DNA from: Pacificoceanicola sp048553275
GTDB taxonomy: Bacteria; Pseudomonadota; Alphaproteobacteria; Rhodobacterales; Rhodobacteraceae
Assembly: GCF_048553275.1 (NCBI RefSeq)
Contig: NZ_JBLZMW010000016.1
Location: 62,001-126,000 of the forward strand
Length of the DNA: 64,000 nt
Reading direction: 5' to 3'
Shown: positions 44,577-53,449 of the stretch, piece by piece
Numbering within the stretch: position 1 is the stretch's first letter
Layout: each line of letters begins with the position of its first letter
Made by a program: the position numbers and the translations under genes
Notes under the pieces: generated by a model
Told to the model about the DNA's origin: nothing
Databases searched by the model: none
The model's input: the letters and a program-made list of their open reading frames with translations, nothing else

Positions 44577-45566
44577 CTATCGGCCGCCGATTAACTGTGT
44601 TGTCAACGTAGAGAAAAGAAACGAAACCAAAAAGCCTGCTGCGGCGTCACTTCCGATCTCTCGAAAAATGTCGTCAGTTTTTTGGCTGCAAAGATCGGAT
44701 ATTCCTCTAACGCTAAGGTACTTTGAAGCGCCTCCAACGTTTAAAGTGTAGTCTAATGCTCTGGTGATTGCCCCACTTTCCATTTCCACTGCAGCAAACG
44801 TCTTGGTTGCCGCCAGAATTCTCACTCGACGAGCCCTACTATTAAGAACGTACTCCCATGACAGTACATCACCGCGTTTAACAGGAACGTCCCAATCACG
44901 TGTTATGCGATCAGGATCGAAAAATTCTACGTCTTCTTTTACCTTCGACCGTTCAGTTTTCTTCCAGTTTGTTACGCCCTCAGCCCATCTAACTCTAAGG
45001 TCTGGATTTGAATCCAGCGGGGTGTAGTTTGGTCTTCCATGTTTTTTTGAATGAATAAAGTCATCCAGAGCATCACTCAAAGGCCCGTTTAAAACGTAAA
45101 TAAAGTGGTCTTTCTCACGCATTTTCTCGTGAAGAGGCTGGTTCGGATCGATGTAGATTTTGTCAAATCCTTGCCAGATAACTTTTTTTGATACTACAAC
45201 GCTGCCAAGTGGTGAGGTCTGTGGATCCAAGCTTCCGCCAATTCCGCAAAATGCTACTAGATCTGCGGGGAAAACAGGAAATACTCTCATAGCTTCTATA
45301 CCAGCAAGCCCGTTTCCAGCACCGTGAAGGCACTTTATAAACACACCGATTAGCTCGCCTGTAGCATTCTTGAAGCACCAGTAGTCGCCGCGCAAAAATG
45401 TATCAGTTTTTAACTTTTGGGCGCCAATATTTACTAGATGTCGTTCTAAGCTCTCATGTTCTGGGTCATGTAGCGCCGTGAAAATTACTACTCTAATATC
45501 GAACGCAGGCAGATCGTTGACTCTTTTTCTACGTTCGTTCGCCTTCTGGCGCAAATTGTCTTCCAT
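44577..45566 (-). CDS. Nucleoside-phosphorylase-like protein of possible defence module
   Basis: A 329-residue protein with the PNP/UDP superfamily layout: N-terminal strand IRVVIFTALHDPEHESLERHL, glycine turn VAFCGIGGSLDPQ, LGSVVVSKKVIW, the catalytic-type strand FAAVEMESGAITRAL (Met-Glu-Ser as in MTA/SAH nucleosidases) and LSVRGISDLCSQKTDD with the conserved Asp. A C-terminal hydrophobic helix AAAGFLVSFLF is also family-like. The N-terminal basic helix (RQKANERRKRVN) is extra. AT-richer than the genome. One base after the partner gene. Nucleotide-directed defence role is inference. Confidence 0.75.
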   Translation of the reverse strand: MEDNLRQKANERRKRVNDLPAFDIRVVIFTALHDPEHESLERHLVNIGAQKLKTDTFLRGDYWCFKNATGELIGVFIKCLHGAGNGLAGIEAMRVFPVFPADLVAFCGIGGSLDPQTSPLGSVVVSKKVIWQGFDKIYIDPNQPLHEKMREKDHFIYVLNGPLSDALDDFIHSKKHGRPNYTPLDSNPDLRVRWAEGVTNWKKTERSKVKEDVEFFDPDRITRDWDVPVKRGDVLSWEYVLNSRARRVRILAATKTFAAVEMESGAITRALDYTLNVGGASKYLSVRGISDLCSQKTDDIFREIGSDAAAGFLVSFLFSTLTTQLIGGR

Positions 45567-45567
45567 A

Positions 45568-45972
45568 TTATTGAGGCTCGAATGTTATGTTTCCAAGAGA
45601 CGGGTTGGAGGAAAACTCTAGAGATTCTATTCGAAAGGTTCCTGCAATTTCGTCAAATTCGGACGTCCTGCATTGCTCATAAAACTGGTGTATATCGGAG
45701 TCCTTGATTGTGACAAAGTCGACAATTAGGCATCCGTCAAAGAGCTTAAGGAAATAAAGATTAGTTCCGTACTTCGCGCTAATAAAATTCCGAAAACCAA
45801 CTGCGTTACGTACAGCAGTTTTGCTGTATGGAAAATCGAATCGAATTCGTACTTTGGGATGCTGGTTGCCGCTCTCCAAATATGGGGCGAGCATCGAGTC
45901 AGTCTCTGTCGACAAGTTCTCAATTAACCGTAGAAATTCAATTTTTCTACTAGATCGAAAAAGCTTTGCCAT
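45568..45972 (-). CDS. Small protein of unknown family, partner of the nucleosidase-like gene
   Basis: A 134-residue protein I do not recognise. Predicted alternation: N-terminal helix (AKLFRSSRKIEFLRLIENLS), strand VRIRFDFPYS, helix RNAVGFRNFISA, strand LYFLKLFDGCLIVDFVTI, helix DSDIHQFYEQCRT, strand FRIESLEFS. The beta-alpha-beta plan weakly recalls small adaptor domains (TRADD-N-like) seen with nucleoside phosphorylases in conflict systems; this is a guess. ATG 45972 chosen; a TTG at 46032 would add 20 residues. AT-rich. Confidence 0.65.
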   Translation of the reverse strand: MAKLFRSSRKIEFLRLIENLSTETDSMLAPYLESGNQHPKVRIRFDFPYSKTAVRNAVGFRNFISAKYGTNLYFLKLFDGCLIVDFVTIKDSDIHQFYEQCRTSEFDEIAGTFRIESLEFSSNPSLGNITFEPQ

Positions 45973-46082
45973 CACGTTGCCTAGATGTTGTGCCCTCGCA
46001 TCTGTTTGTGCCACATCTAGGCCGTCTTTCAAAGTTATTTTTCTCTAAGATATTCCCTTCTGAAAATTCGTTGCAAAAAAAA

Positions 46083-47888
46083 TCAGCTGTCCATCTTGAG
46101 CGCCGAGATGAACGCCTCCTGCGGGATGTCGACTTTGCCGAATTGGCGCATCTTCTTCTTGCCGGCCTTCTGCTTTTCCAGAAGTTTCTTCTTCCGGGTG
46201 GCGTCGCCGCCGTAGCATTTGGCGGTCACGTCCTTGCGCAGGGCGGAGAGGGTTTCGCGGGCGATGACTTTGCCGCCGATGGCCGCCTGGATCGGGATCT
46301 TGAACATGTGGCGGGGGATCAGCTCCTTGAGCTTTTCGCACATGGCGCGGCCACGCATTTCGGCGCGGTCCCGGTGGACCATCATGGAGAGGGCGTCGAC
46401 CGGCTCGTCGTTGACGAGGATCGACATTTTGACGAGGTTGTCCTCGCGGTAGCCTTCGAGTTGATAGTCGAAGCTGGCGTACCCCTTCGTTACGGATTTG
46501 AGCCTGTCGTAGAAGTCGAAGACCACTTCGTTGAGCGGCAGGTCGTAGACGGCCATGGCGCGCCCGCCCACATAGGTCAGGTCAAGCTGGATGCCGCGGC
46601 GGTCCTGGCAGAGTTTGAGCACGTCGCCGAGGTAGTCGTCGGGCACCATGATGGTGGCCTTGATGCGCGGCTCTTCGATGTGGTCGATGGTCGACGGGTC
46701 GGGCATGTCGGCGGGATTGTGCAGGTCCTGCTGTTCGCCGTCGCGCATGTGGACGTGGTAGATCACGGAGGGCGCTGTGGTGATCAGGTCGATGTCGTAT
46801 TCGCGGTCGATGCGGTCGCGGATCACTTCGAGGTGCAGCAGGCCGAGGAAGCCGCACCGGAAGCCAAAGCCGAGGGCGGCGGAGGTTTCCATCTCGTAGG
46901 AGAAGGAGGCGTCGTTGAGGGCGAGTTTCTCGATGGCGTCGCGCAGATCTTCGAATTCGTTGGAATCGACCGGGAACAGACCACAGAAGACCACCGGCTG
47001 CGACGGTTTAAAACCAGGGAGGGGCGTTTCGCAGCCCTTCTTCTCGGTGGTGATGGTGTCGCCGACCTTGGTATCGCGGACCTGTTTGATGGAGCCGGTA
47101 AAGAAGCCGATCTCGCCGGGGCCGAGTTCCTTCACGTCCTGCATGGCGGGGCGGAAGACGCCGAGTTTGTCGACGCCGTATTTGCCGCCGGTGCGCATCA
47201 TCTTGATGTTGTCGCCCTTGCGGATGGTGCCGTCCATGACTCGGATCAGGACGACCACGCCGAGGTAGGGGTCGTACCAGCTGTCGACGAGCATGGCCTT
47301 GAGCGGGGCGTCCGGGTCACCGCCGTGGGGCGGGGGCAGGCGGGTGACGATCGCCTCCAGAACGTCGGGAATGCCGAGGCCGGTCTTGGCGGAGATCAGG
47401 CAGGCGTTGGAGGCGTCGATGCCGATGACGTCCTCGATCTGTTCGGCCACGCGCTCGGGTTCGGCGGCGGGCAGGTCGACCTTGTTGAGGACGGGGACGA
47501 TCTCGTGGTCGGCCTCGATGGCGGTGTAGACGTTGGCAAGGGTCTGCGCCTCGACACCCTGGGAGGCATCGACGACCAGCAGGGAGCCCTCGACCGCGCG
47601 CATGGAGCGGGAGACCTCGTAGGCAAAGTCCACGTGTCCGGGCGTGTCGATCAGGTTGAGCACATAAAGCTCGCCGTCCTTGGCGATATACTCGATGCGG
47701 ACGGTGTTGGCCTTGATGGTGATCCCGCGTTCTCGCTCGATGTCCATGCTGTCGAGCAGCTGAGCCTTCATGTCCCGTTCGGACACGGTGTTCGTGGACT
47801 GGATCAGCCGGTCGGCCAGGGTGGACTTCCCGTGGTCGATGTGGGCAACAATGGAGAAATTGCGGATGTGGGACAGGGGTGTGCTCAT
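46083..47888 (-). CDS. lepA: Elongation factor 4 (LepA)
   Basis: A 601-residue ribosome-binding GTPase. G1 AHIDHGKST, G2/G3 RGITIKANT and DTPGHVDF, G4 NKVDLP; the C-terminal half holds the LepA-specific FGFRCGFLGLLHLEV and the CTD ending KVDIPQEAFISALKM. Length is normal. ATG 47888 is taken; the frame stays open for 144 more codons without coding character. A core gene that flanks the AT-rich insertion. Confidence 0.98.
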   Translation of the reverse strand: MSTPLSHIRNFSIVAHIDHGKSTLADRLIQSTNTVSERDMKAQLLDSMDIERERGITIKANTVRIEYIAKDGELYVLNLIDTPGHVDFAYEVSRSMRAVEGSLLVVDASQGVEAQTLANVYTAIEADHEIVPVLNKVDLPAAEPERVAEQIEDVIGIDASNACLISAKTGLGIPDVLEAIVTRLPPPHGGDPDAPLKAMLVDSWYDPYLGVVVLIRVMDGTIRKGDNIKMMRTGGKYGVDKLGVFRPAMQDVKELGPGEIGFFTGSIKQVRDTKVGDTITTEKKGCETPLPGFKPSQPVVFCGLFPVDSNEFEDLRDAIEKLALNDASFSYEMETSAALGFGFRCGFLGLLHLEVIRDRIDREYDIDLITTAPSVIYHVHMRDGEQQDLHNPADMPDPSTIDHIEEPRIKATIMVPDDYLGDVLKLCQDRRGIQLDLTYVGGRAMAVYDLPLNEVVFDFYDRLKSVTKGYASFDYQLEGYREDNLVKMSILVNDEPVDALSMMVHRDRAEMRGRAMCEKLKELIPRHMFKIPIQAAIGGKVIARETLSALRKDVTAKCYGGDATRKKKLLEKQKAGKKKMRQFGKVDIPQEAFISALKMDS

Positions 47889-48091
47889 GCCTTGCGATAT
47901 GCTGTGGATTGGGGGTTTGGTCAAGGTCTGATGATGCCCGCCAAGGGCGGCAAAAGGACCAGTGGACCTTTTGAAACGCAGACAGGCGAAGCCAAAGTGC
48001 CGGTGGCACTTCGACCACGGCAGAGCTTTGGTTGGTCTCACACGTTGATGGCGATAAGCTGTTCTGGAGTGGCGGTTTATGAAGGCGGGAA

Positions 48092-49417
48092 ATGGAGTTG
48101 GAAAAACGTCAGGTTCGCGAGCTTGTTTTGCGCAAGTTTGGTGGTTTCTCAGACGACGGCAGTGCAGTCGAGGAGCCGTTTTCGTCACTTGACGATATGG
48201 CGATTGTTTCCCTACGCGCAGCGCTGAGAAAACTCCCGGATATTTCTCCGAGTTCGCGTCCGGCAGAGGAACTTGTGACTTTGGAGGGACAAAGTGCTTT
48301 TCTACCAAGTGCACGGGCACTTATCTCGGCTTGGACAGTTATCCAGTTCGACCACGACGATAGTTTGACGTCGGCTGCTCTGCAGGCCGCATTTGGAGCA
48401 GGAGCCTTCAGCAAATTTGCTGCAACCACTGCAGCGACCGTTACGGCGCAGTTCGCGGCTCATACGGCGGTACTGCCAGATCGCACTGCTCGGATGCAAG
48501 CCTATGTTTCATTGCTGGATTGGTTAAGCCCTGAAGAGCTTCGGCAGGTTGTTTCTGATTGCGACGAAGTTGACTTCTTGTCGCCCAACAATATCGGCCT
48601 CAATGACTACCATCTTTGGAATCTGCGCGATCGCGATTGGGAGGCCTCGCTGAAAAGCCCTCTTTTGGCATTACGCAAAACTGAGTACTGTGTTTTTTGG
48701 TATCGTTGGTTCGAAGGTTTCATGCGAGGAGAGCCGCTGGACTGGGAGCTGCAGCGGCGGGTGGCGTTGATTGACGATGCCATTTGGCAAGCGGGCGCAG
48801 AAGCGGTTGCCGACGAGATTGCGCGGATCGAAGTGGACTGGCGGGCGGAGCGGGCGGCGAATGCCAATCGTGCCCCGGAGTTCGAGCCGGATAATGTCGC
48901 TTTTCTCTTTGATTATCCCAAGAGCGTGGTGGCGCAGGTCTCCGTGGCGTCCACGGCCATTGTGCACAATTTCGAGGTGTTCCGACGGGAAACCGGGCTG
49001 AACCAGACGCCGGAGGTCCTGGAGCCGTTGGAGGCGATCCCGGCGTCGCTGTCCCGCATTGGCGATATTCTCGCCTCACAGGCGCGAAGCGATGCCAGCG
49101 AGCAGGCGATGCGTGAGGAAATCGGGCGGCTTGGTGCGCGGGTGGCGGAGCTTGAGCGCGCGTTGGCCGAGGCCAACACCCGTATCCGGGACCTTGAAGG
49201 GCAGTCGTGGAAGCGCATTGCAGCCATGACGGTGGGAGGGGCAAACCTGTTCGGGGTTCTCGCCGCTGCGGTCTGGACCGTCTCCGGCGATGATATCGGC
49301 GCTCGAAAACGGCTTGAGACTTTGCTCGAATACCGCGACACGCTGTTCGGTGGCGCGGGCGACGCTGTCGATTGTGTTCCCGTGGGCGTGCCGATGACAG
49401 ATCCGGTCGAGGTGTGA
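48092..49417 (+). CDS. Unknown coiled-coil membrane-anchored protein
   Basis: A 441-residue protein of no family I know. Residues 80-130 contain an Ala-rich helix (AALQAAFGAGAFSKFAATTA); 140-260 are Trp/Asp-rich (VSLLDWLSPEELRQVV, YHLWNLRDRDWEASL); 340-390 form a coiled coil (EEIGRLGARVAELERALAEA), followed by a hydrophobic segment TVGGANLFGVLAAAVWTV and a short tail. The first 600 bases are visibly less GC-rich than the rest, suggesting a mosaic gene. Alone in its transcription unit. Confidence 0.75.
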   Translation: MELEKRQVRELVLRKFGGFSDDGSAVEEPFSSLDDMAIVSLRAALRKLPDISPSSRPAEELVTLEGQSAFLPSARALISAWTVIQFDHDDSLTSAALQAAFGAGAFSKFAATTAATVTAQFAAHTAVLPDRTARMQAYVSLLDWLSPEELRQVVSDCDEVDFLSPNNIGLNDYHLWNLRDRDWEASLKSPLLALRKTEYCVFWYRWFEGFMRGEPLDWELQRRVALIDDAIWQAGAEAVADEIARIEVDWRAERAANANRAPEFEPDNVAFLFDYPKSVVAQVSVASTAIVHNFEVFRRETGLNQTPEVLEPLEAIPASLSRIGDILASQARSDASEQAMREEIGRLGARVAELERALAEANTRIRDLEGQSWKRIAAMTVGGANLFGVLAAAVWTVSGDDIGARKRLETLLEYRDTLFGGAGDAVDCVPVGVPMTDPVEV

Positions 49418-49543
49418 ACCGCCCCGCCGCTCACCAAATCCCGAATTGATCCCTCCCGCGATTTGCGGCATGATCGCAAGCGAGGGCAGACAAGCCGAAC
49501 AGACGGGAAAACCCGCGCGGCGTGAAGCGATGAGACAGGTATA

Positions 49544-49915
49544 ATGAAGACAGTTGGATTGCTGATGGTGGCCGTTCTGGGCCTTGCCGCCTGTGGCGGG
49601 GGGGACCGGATGAAGCGCAATTACGGCGGGGCGGTGATCAGCCGCGCGCCGACGGTGAGCTTTGCCAGCGGGCCGATTTCGCGGGCCTGTCTGAGCTCTG
49701 GCCGGTCGGCGGCGAACGCGCGGCTTTGCGGGTGCATTCAAGGGGTTGCGAACCGGGATCTGTCCAGCTCGGATCAACGCACGGCGGTCAAATTCTTTTC
49801 CGACCCGCATCATGCGCAGGAGGTCCGGCAGTCGGACAATCCCGGAAATGAAGCCTTTTGGAAACGCTACAAGGCCTTTGCCGCCCGCGCGGAGCAGACC
49901 TGTCAGGGGCTGTGA
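49544..49915 (+). CDS. Small lipoprotein of unknown function
   Basis: A 123-residue protein with a lipoprotein signal: MKTVGLLMVAVLGLAAC, lipobox LAAC, Cys17 as the lipidation site. The mature part has CLSSGRSAANARLCGCIQGVA and a C-terminal Cys (EQTCQGL), so one or two disulfides are likely. Similar short Cys-containing lipoproteins occur across Rhodobacteraceae. Ends 4 bases before the convergent dehydrogenase gene. Confidence 0.8.
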   Translation: MKTVGLLMVAVLGLAACGGGDRMKRNYGGAVISRAPTVSFASGPISRACLSSGRSAANARLCGCIQGVANRDLSSSDQRTAVKFFSDPHHAQEVRQSDNPGNEAFWKRYKAFAARAEQTCQGL

Positions 49916-49919
49916 TCCT

Positions 49920-51209
49920 TCATGAATTGACCACGCGCGGCAGCGGCGGGCGCGGCAGGCGGGCCTCTGCGGTGAGGGCGTGGCCGGTCATGCCTTCGGC
50001 GTGGGAGATGGTGGCGGTGGCCCTTGCGAGGTCCGGCAGGGCCGCGTCGGTCACCCGCTGATAGGTGACGGTTTTCAGGAATTTATGGACCGAGAGGCCG
50101 CCGGTGTGCCGCGCGGCGCCGGAGGTGGGCAGGACGTGGTTCGGCCCTGATGCCTTGTCGCCGAAGGCCACGGTGGTGTTCTCCCCAAGGAACAGCGAGC
50201 CATAGGCCGTGAGGCGGTCCCGCCACCACGGCAGATCGGCGGCCTGCACGTGCAGGTGTTCGGGCGCGTAGCGGTCGGCGGTGCGGGCCATCTCCTCGCG
50301 GTCCGCGCAAAGGAGGATCTCTCCCATGGCGTCCCAGGCGGTGCGCGCGGCGGTGCGGTTCGGCTCGGGCAGCAAGGCAAGGGTTTGCGGGATGGCCTGC
50401 AGGGTTTGCCGGGCTGTGTCCGCGTCGTCGGTGATCAGCCAGCAGGGCGAGGTGGGGCCGTGTTCGGCCTGTCCGATCAGGTCGAGCGCGAGGCGCTGCG
50501 GATCGGCGGTCTGGTCGGCGAGGATGGCGATGTCGGTGGGACCGGCGATCATGTCGATGCCGGTGGGGCCGAAGAGTTGCCGTTTGGCTTCAGCCACATA
50601 GGCGTTTCCGGGGCCGCAGAGGATATCCGCCTCCGGCGTCCCGAAGAGGCCGAAGGCCATGGCAGCGACGGCCTGCACCCCGCCGATGGCGAGGATGGTG
50701 TCGGCCCCTGCGAGGCGCATGGCGTAGAGCGTGGCGGGGTCGATGCCGCCCTCTCGGGGCGGCGCGCAGGCGGTGATGTGGCGAACCCCGGCGGCCTTGG
50801 CGGTGGCGATGGTCATGAGCGCGGAGGCGATATGCGCGTAGCGCCCGCCGGGGACGTAGCAGCCGGCCGCGCTGACGGGGATGACCTTCTGGCCCGCGAT
50901 GAGGCCGGGGCGCAGGGCGGTTTCGAATTCGGTGAGCGAGGCGCGCTGGGCCTTGGCAAAGGCACGGATGTTGTCATGCGCGTAGTGCAGCGCCTCCTTG
51001 AGGGCCGGGGGAATTTTGGTTTCGGCGGCCGTGATGTCGTGCTGCGGCACCGGAATGGGGCGGGTCCAGCCGTCGAGTGTCCGGGCGTAGTCCTGCGCGG
51101 TGGCTTCGCCGCCGGCTCTGATCCGGGCGAGCATGATCTGGACGGTGTCGCGGATGTCGCCCAGAGCCTCGGGGGGCAGGCCGGGGGCGGATTTGATTGT
51201 GCGGGGCAT
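49920..51209 (-). CDS. hisD: Histidinol dehydrogenase family protein
   Basis: A 429-residue Zn/NAD-dependent dehydrogenase. Motifs: VPGGRYAHIASALMT, GGVQAVAAMAFG, GPGNAYVAEAKRQLFG, IAGPTDIAILAD, Zn-binding Gln and His in GQAEHGP, and ASGPNHVLPTSGAARHTGG with the second His. It stands alone, divergent from a LysR regulator rather than in a his operon. That context fits a catabolic HisD paralogue (for example the sulfopropanediol dehydrogenase type); a biosynthetic role is not excluded. Confidence 0.88.
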   Translation of the reverse strand: MPRTIKSAPGLPPEALGDIRDTVQIMLARIRAGGEATAQDYARTLDGWTRPIPVPQHDITAAETKIPPALKEALHYAHDNIRAFAKAQRASLTEFETALRPGLIAGQKVIPVSAAGCYVPGGRYAHIASALMTIATAKAAGVRHITACAPPREGGIDPATLYAMRLAGADTILAIGGVQAVAAMAFGLFGTPEADILCGPGNAYVAEAKRQLFGPTGIDMIAGPTDIAILADQTADPQRLALDLIGQAEHGPTSPCWLITDDADTARQTLQAIPQTLALLPEPNRTAARTAWDAMGEILLCADREEMARTADRYAPEHLHVQAADLPWWRDRLTAYGSLFLGENTTVAFGDKASGPNHVLPTSGAARHTGGLSVHKFLKTVTYQRVTDAALPDLARATATISHAEGMTGHALTAEARLPRPPLPRVVNS

Positions 51210-51282
51210 GGGAGAAATCCTTGACGGGGGCGGGTCAGTTTCGGAAAACGCAAAGGTAGCCGGAGCCGGGAGAGGGCGTGCG
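51210..51282. promoter_or_regulatory. Divergent LysR-type control region
   Basis: A 73-base gap between the dehydrogenase and lysR starts. This spacing and polarity are typical of a LysR regulator controlling its divergent target. No clear T-N11-A palindrome could be picked out with confidence. Confidence 0.5.
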
Positions 51283-52248
51283 ATGCTGATGAAAGGCGTG
51301 ACCCTGCGCGGGCTGGAGGTTTTCGAGGCGCTGGCGGCGAGCGGATCGGTGGCGGGCGCGTCGGAGGCCACCGGGCTGAGCCAGCCCGCGGTGAGCCAGC
51401 AGATGCGCAACCTGGAGACGGCTTTGGGCGCCGACCTGGTGGATCATGCCCGCAGGCCGATGCAGCTGACCCCGGCGGGGCGGGCCTTTCTGGAGCGGAC
51501 GCGCAGCGTGCTGGCGCAGTTGCGGCTGGCGCAGAACGAGCTGACGGTGATGGACTTGACGCATCTGAGCCAGCTCAGCCTCGGGGTGATCGACGATTTC
51601 GACAATGACCTGACGCCGCGGTTGGTGACGCTTTTGGCGGAGAGCATGACGCGGTGCCGGTTCCGCCTGCTGACCGCCCCGAGCCATCAGATCGTGGAGG
51701 AGATGAAGGCCCGGCGTTTGCATCTGGCCATTGCGGCCGCGCCGAGCGGGGCGGTGGACGGGGTGGTCGAATACCCGCTGGTGCGCGATCCGTTCATATT
51801 TGTATGCCCGAAAGGGATGAGGGACGAAAAAGGCAGCCTTGACAGCGTGATGCGGGATCTGCCGCTGCTGCGTCACGACCGCGATCTGCTGATCGGAAAG
51901 CAGGTGGAAGCGCAGTTGGCACGGCACAAGCTGCGCTTTGCCGAGCGCTTCGAGATCGGCGCGCACCTGTCCTTGATGACACTTGTGGCACGCGGCGTCG
52001 GCTGGACGATCACCACGCCGCTGGGCTACATGCGCGCGGCGCGGTTCCACGACCGTATGGAAGTGCACCCGCTGCCTTTCAGCCCGTTTTCGCGCAGCAT
52101 TTCGCTGCTGGCTTCGACCGATTGGGCCGATGAGGTGCCGCGGGATGTGGCGCGCACGGCGCGGATGCTGATCCGGGAAATGGTGGTGATGCCCGCGCTG
52201 GAGCGGTTGCCGTGGCTGGACGGCGATCTGCGTATTCTGGAGGGCTAG
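51283..52248 (+). CDS. LysR-family transcriptional regulator
   Basis: A 321-residue regulator. N-terminal winged helix: LRGLEVFEALAASGSVAGASEATGLSQPAVSQQMRNLE, followed by the linker helix and an effector domain (LSLGVIDDFDNDLTPRLV, VARGVGWTITTPLGYM). Start at 51283 with GGGAGAGGG upstream; an in-frame ATG two codons later is possible. Presumed controller of the divergent HisD-family gene. Confidence 0.92.
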   Translation: MLMKGVTLRGLEVFEALAASGSVAGASEATGLSQPAVSQQMRNLETALGADLVDHARRPMQLTPAGRAFLERTRSVLAQLRLAQNELTVMDLTHLSQLSLGVIDDFDNDLTPRLVTLLAESMTRCRFRLLTAPSHQIVEEMKARRLHLAIAAAPSGAVDGVVEYPLVRDPFIFVCPKGMRDEKGSLDSVMRDLPLLRHDRDLLIGKQVEAQLARHKLRFAERFEIGAHLSLMTLVARGVGWTITTPLGYMRAARFHDRMEVHPLPFSPFSRSISLLASTDWADEVPRDVARTARMLIREMVVMPALERLPWLDGDLRILEG

Positions 52249-52581
52249 GCGGGGCATGCGGCGGCTCAGGTTCCGGGGGGCTGCGGAACAGGGTGCGGCT
52301 TTGTCGCCGTCTCGCAAGGGGCCGCCGCGCTGTTTTCGGAAAGGCGGCGGCGAGTTTTCGAAAAATCGAAGATGCGGCGAGCGCTGCTCTGTTTCTGAGC
52401 AGGGCCAGCGCGCCGGCTTCGATGGCGGGCTTGGCAGGGGGCCGCAAAACTCCGGCGACGATTGGCGAGCGACATGGAAACCCCACCCCGGCGCGGCCTT
52501 CTGGCGTTGATCGCTGTCTGCCGTGTCAAGCGCGCTCATCCCGGCAACATCGGGCCTGCGACGGCGGTATTCAGCGGCCTG
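52249..52581. other. Intergenic region, no gene seen
   Basis: About 330 bases between convergent genes. It contains a short CTGCTC/GAGCAG inverted repeat near 52383-52403 that might terminate lysR transcription, and TTTTCGAAAAATCGAA at 52353. Open frames here have no recognisable content. Confidence 0.4.
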
Positions 52582-53346
52582 TCAGACGTCCATGGTCAGG
52601 AAGGCGCGGACCGAGGCTTCGAAATCGCGCGGCTTTTCCGCGTGCAGCCAATGGCCCGCACCGGGCAGTTTGGCAAAGCGCGCCTTGGGAAAGAGGGTCC
52701 GGATCGCGGGGCGATGCTCGGGCAGGACATAGGTGCTCTCGCCCCCGGAGAGGAACAACGTCGGACCGTCGAACGTGCCGTCAATCGCGGGGAAAGACAG
52801 GATTTTCGGCATCTCTGCGGCCAGCACATCGAGGTTCAGCTTCCAGCGCCGTTCCTTGAGGTCCAGCGATTGGGTGAAGAAGCTCTGCAGCGTCTTGTCC
52901 GGGACCGAGCGGGCCAGTTGCTCCGAGGCATCCGACCGCTTTTCGACCCGGGCAAGATCCACGCCGCGCATGGCGTCGATATACTGCATCTGGCTGTGGC
53001 TGTAGGCGACCGGTGCGATATCGGCGACGATCAGGCGGTTGACCAGCGCAGGCCGGGTCAGCGCCAGCGCCATGGCGGCCTTGCCCCCCATGGAATGGCC
53101 AACCACATCGGCGCGCCCGCCGTGGGCTTCGATCACCTCGGCCAGATCGTCCGCGAGATCGGGATAGCCGTGGCTCTCCGAGCGAAAGCTGTCGCCGTGG
53201 TTGCGCATGTCGGGGGCTATGACCTGCCGTTCGTCGGACAGGCGTTTGGCAATCACTCCCCAGTTGCGCCCCGAGCCGAAAAGCCCGTGGACGATCAGCA
53301 GGGGAGGGGCGTCGGTGGCGGAGCCGGTGATCAGGGTGTTGAGCAT
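52582..53346 (-). CDS. Alpha/beta hydrolase (YbfF-like esterase)
   Basis: A 254-residue cytosolic hydrolase. HGLFGSGRNWGVIAKRL with the oxyanion-hole HG, DMRNHGDS, nucleophile elbow GHSMGGKAAMALA (Ser), and GAGHWLHAEKP with the catalytic His; an acidic residue lies in the FLSGGEST region. Closest in pattern to YbfF-type esterases. AAAAGGA precedes the ATG. Confidence 0.9.
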   Translation of the reverse strand: MLNTLITGSATDAPPLLIVHGLFGSGRNWGVIAKRLSDERQVIAPDMRNHGDSFRSESHGYPDLADDLAEVIEAHGGRADVVGHSMGGKAAMALALTRPALVNRLIVADIAPVAYSHSQMQYIDAMRGVDLARVEKRSDASEQLARSVPDKTLQSFFTQSLDLKERRWKLNLDVLAAEMPKILSFPAIDGTFDGPTLFLSGGESTYVLPEHRPAIRTLFPKARFAKLPGAGHWLHAEKPRDFEASVRAFLTMDV

Positions 53347-53449
53347 GTGTCCTTTTTGCGCCTTCTGACGCGGGCTTCAAGGGAGGGGGGGCGGCGAGAG
53401 GTGTCTTTCCCTCAAGAGCCCGGAGACCGCTGCAGGGGCGGCGGGTGGG

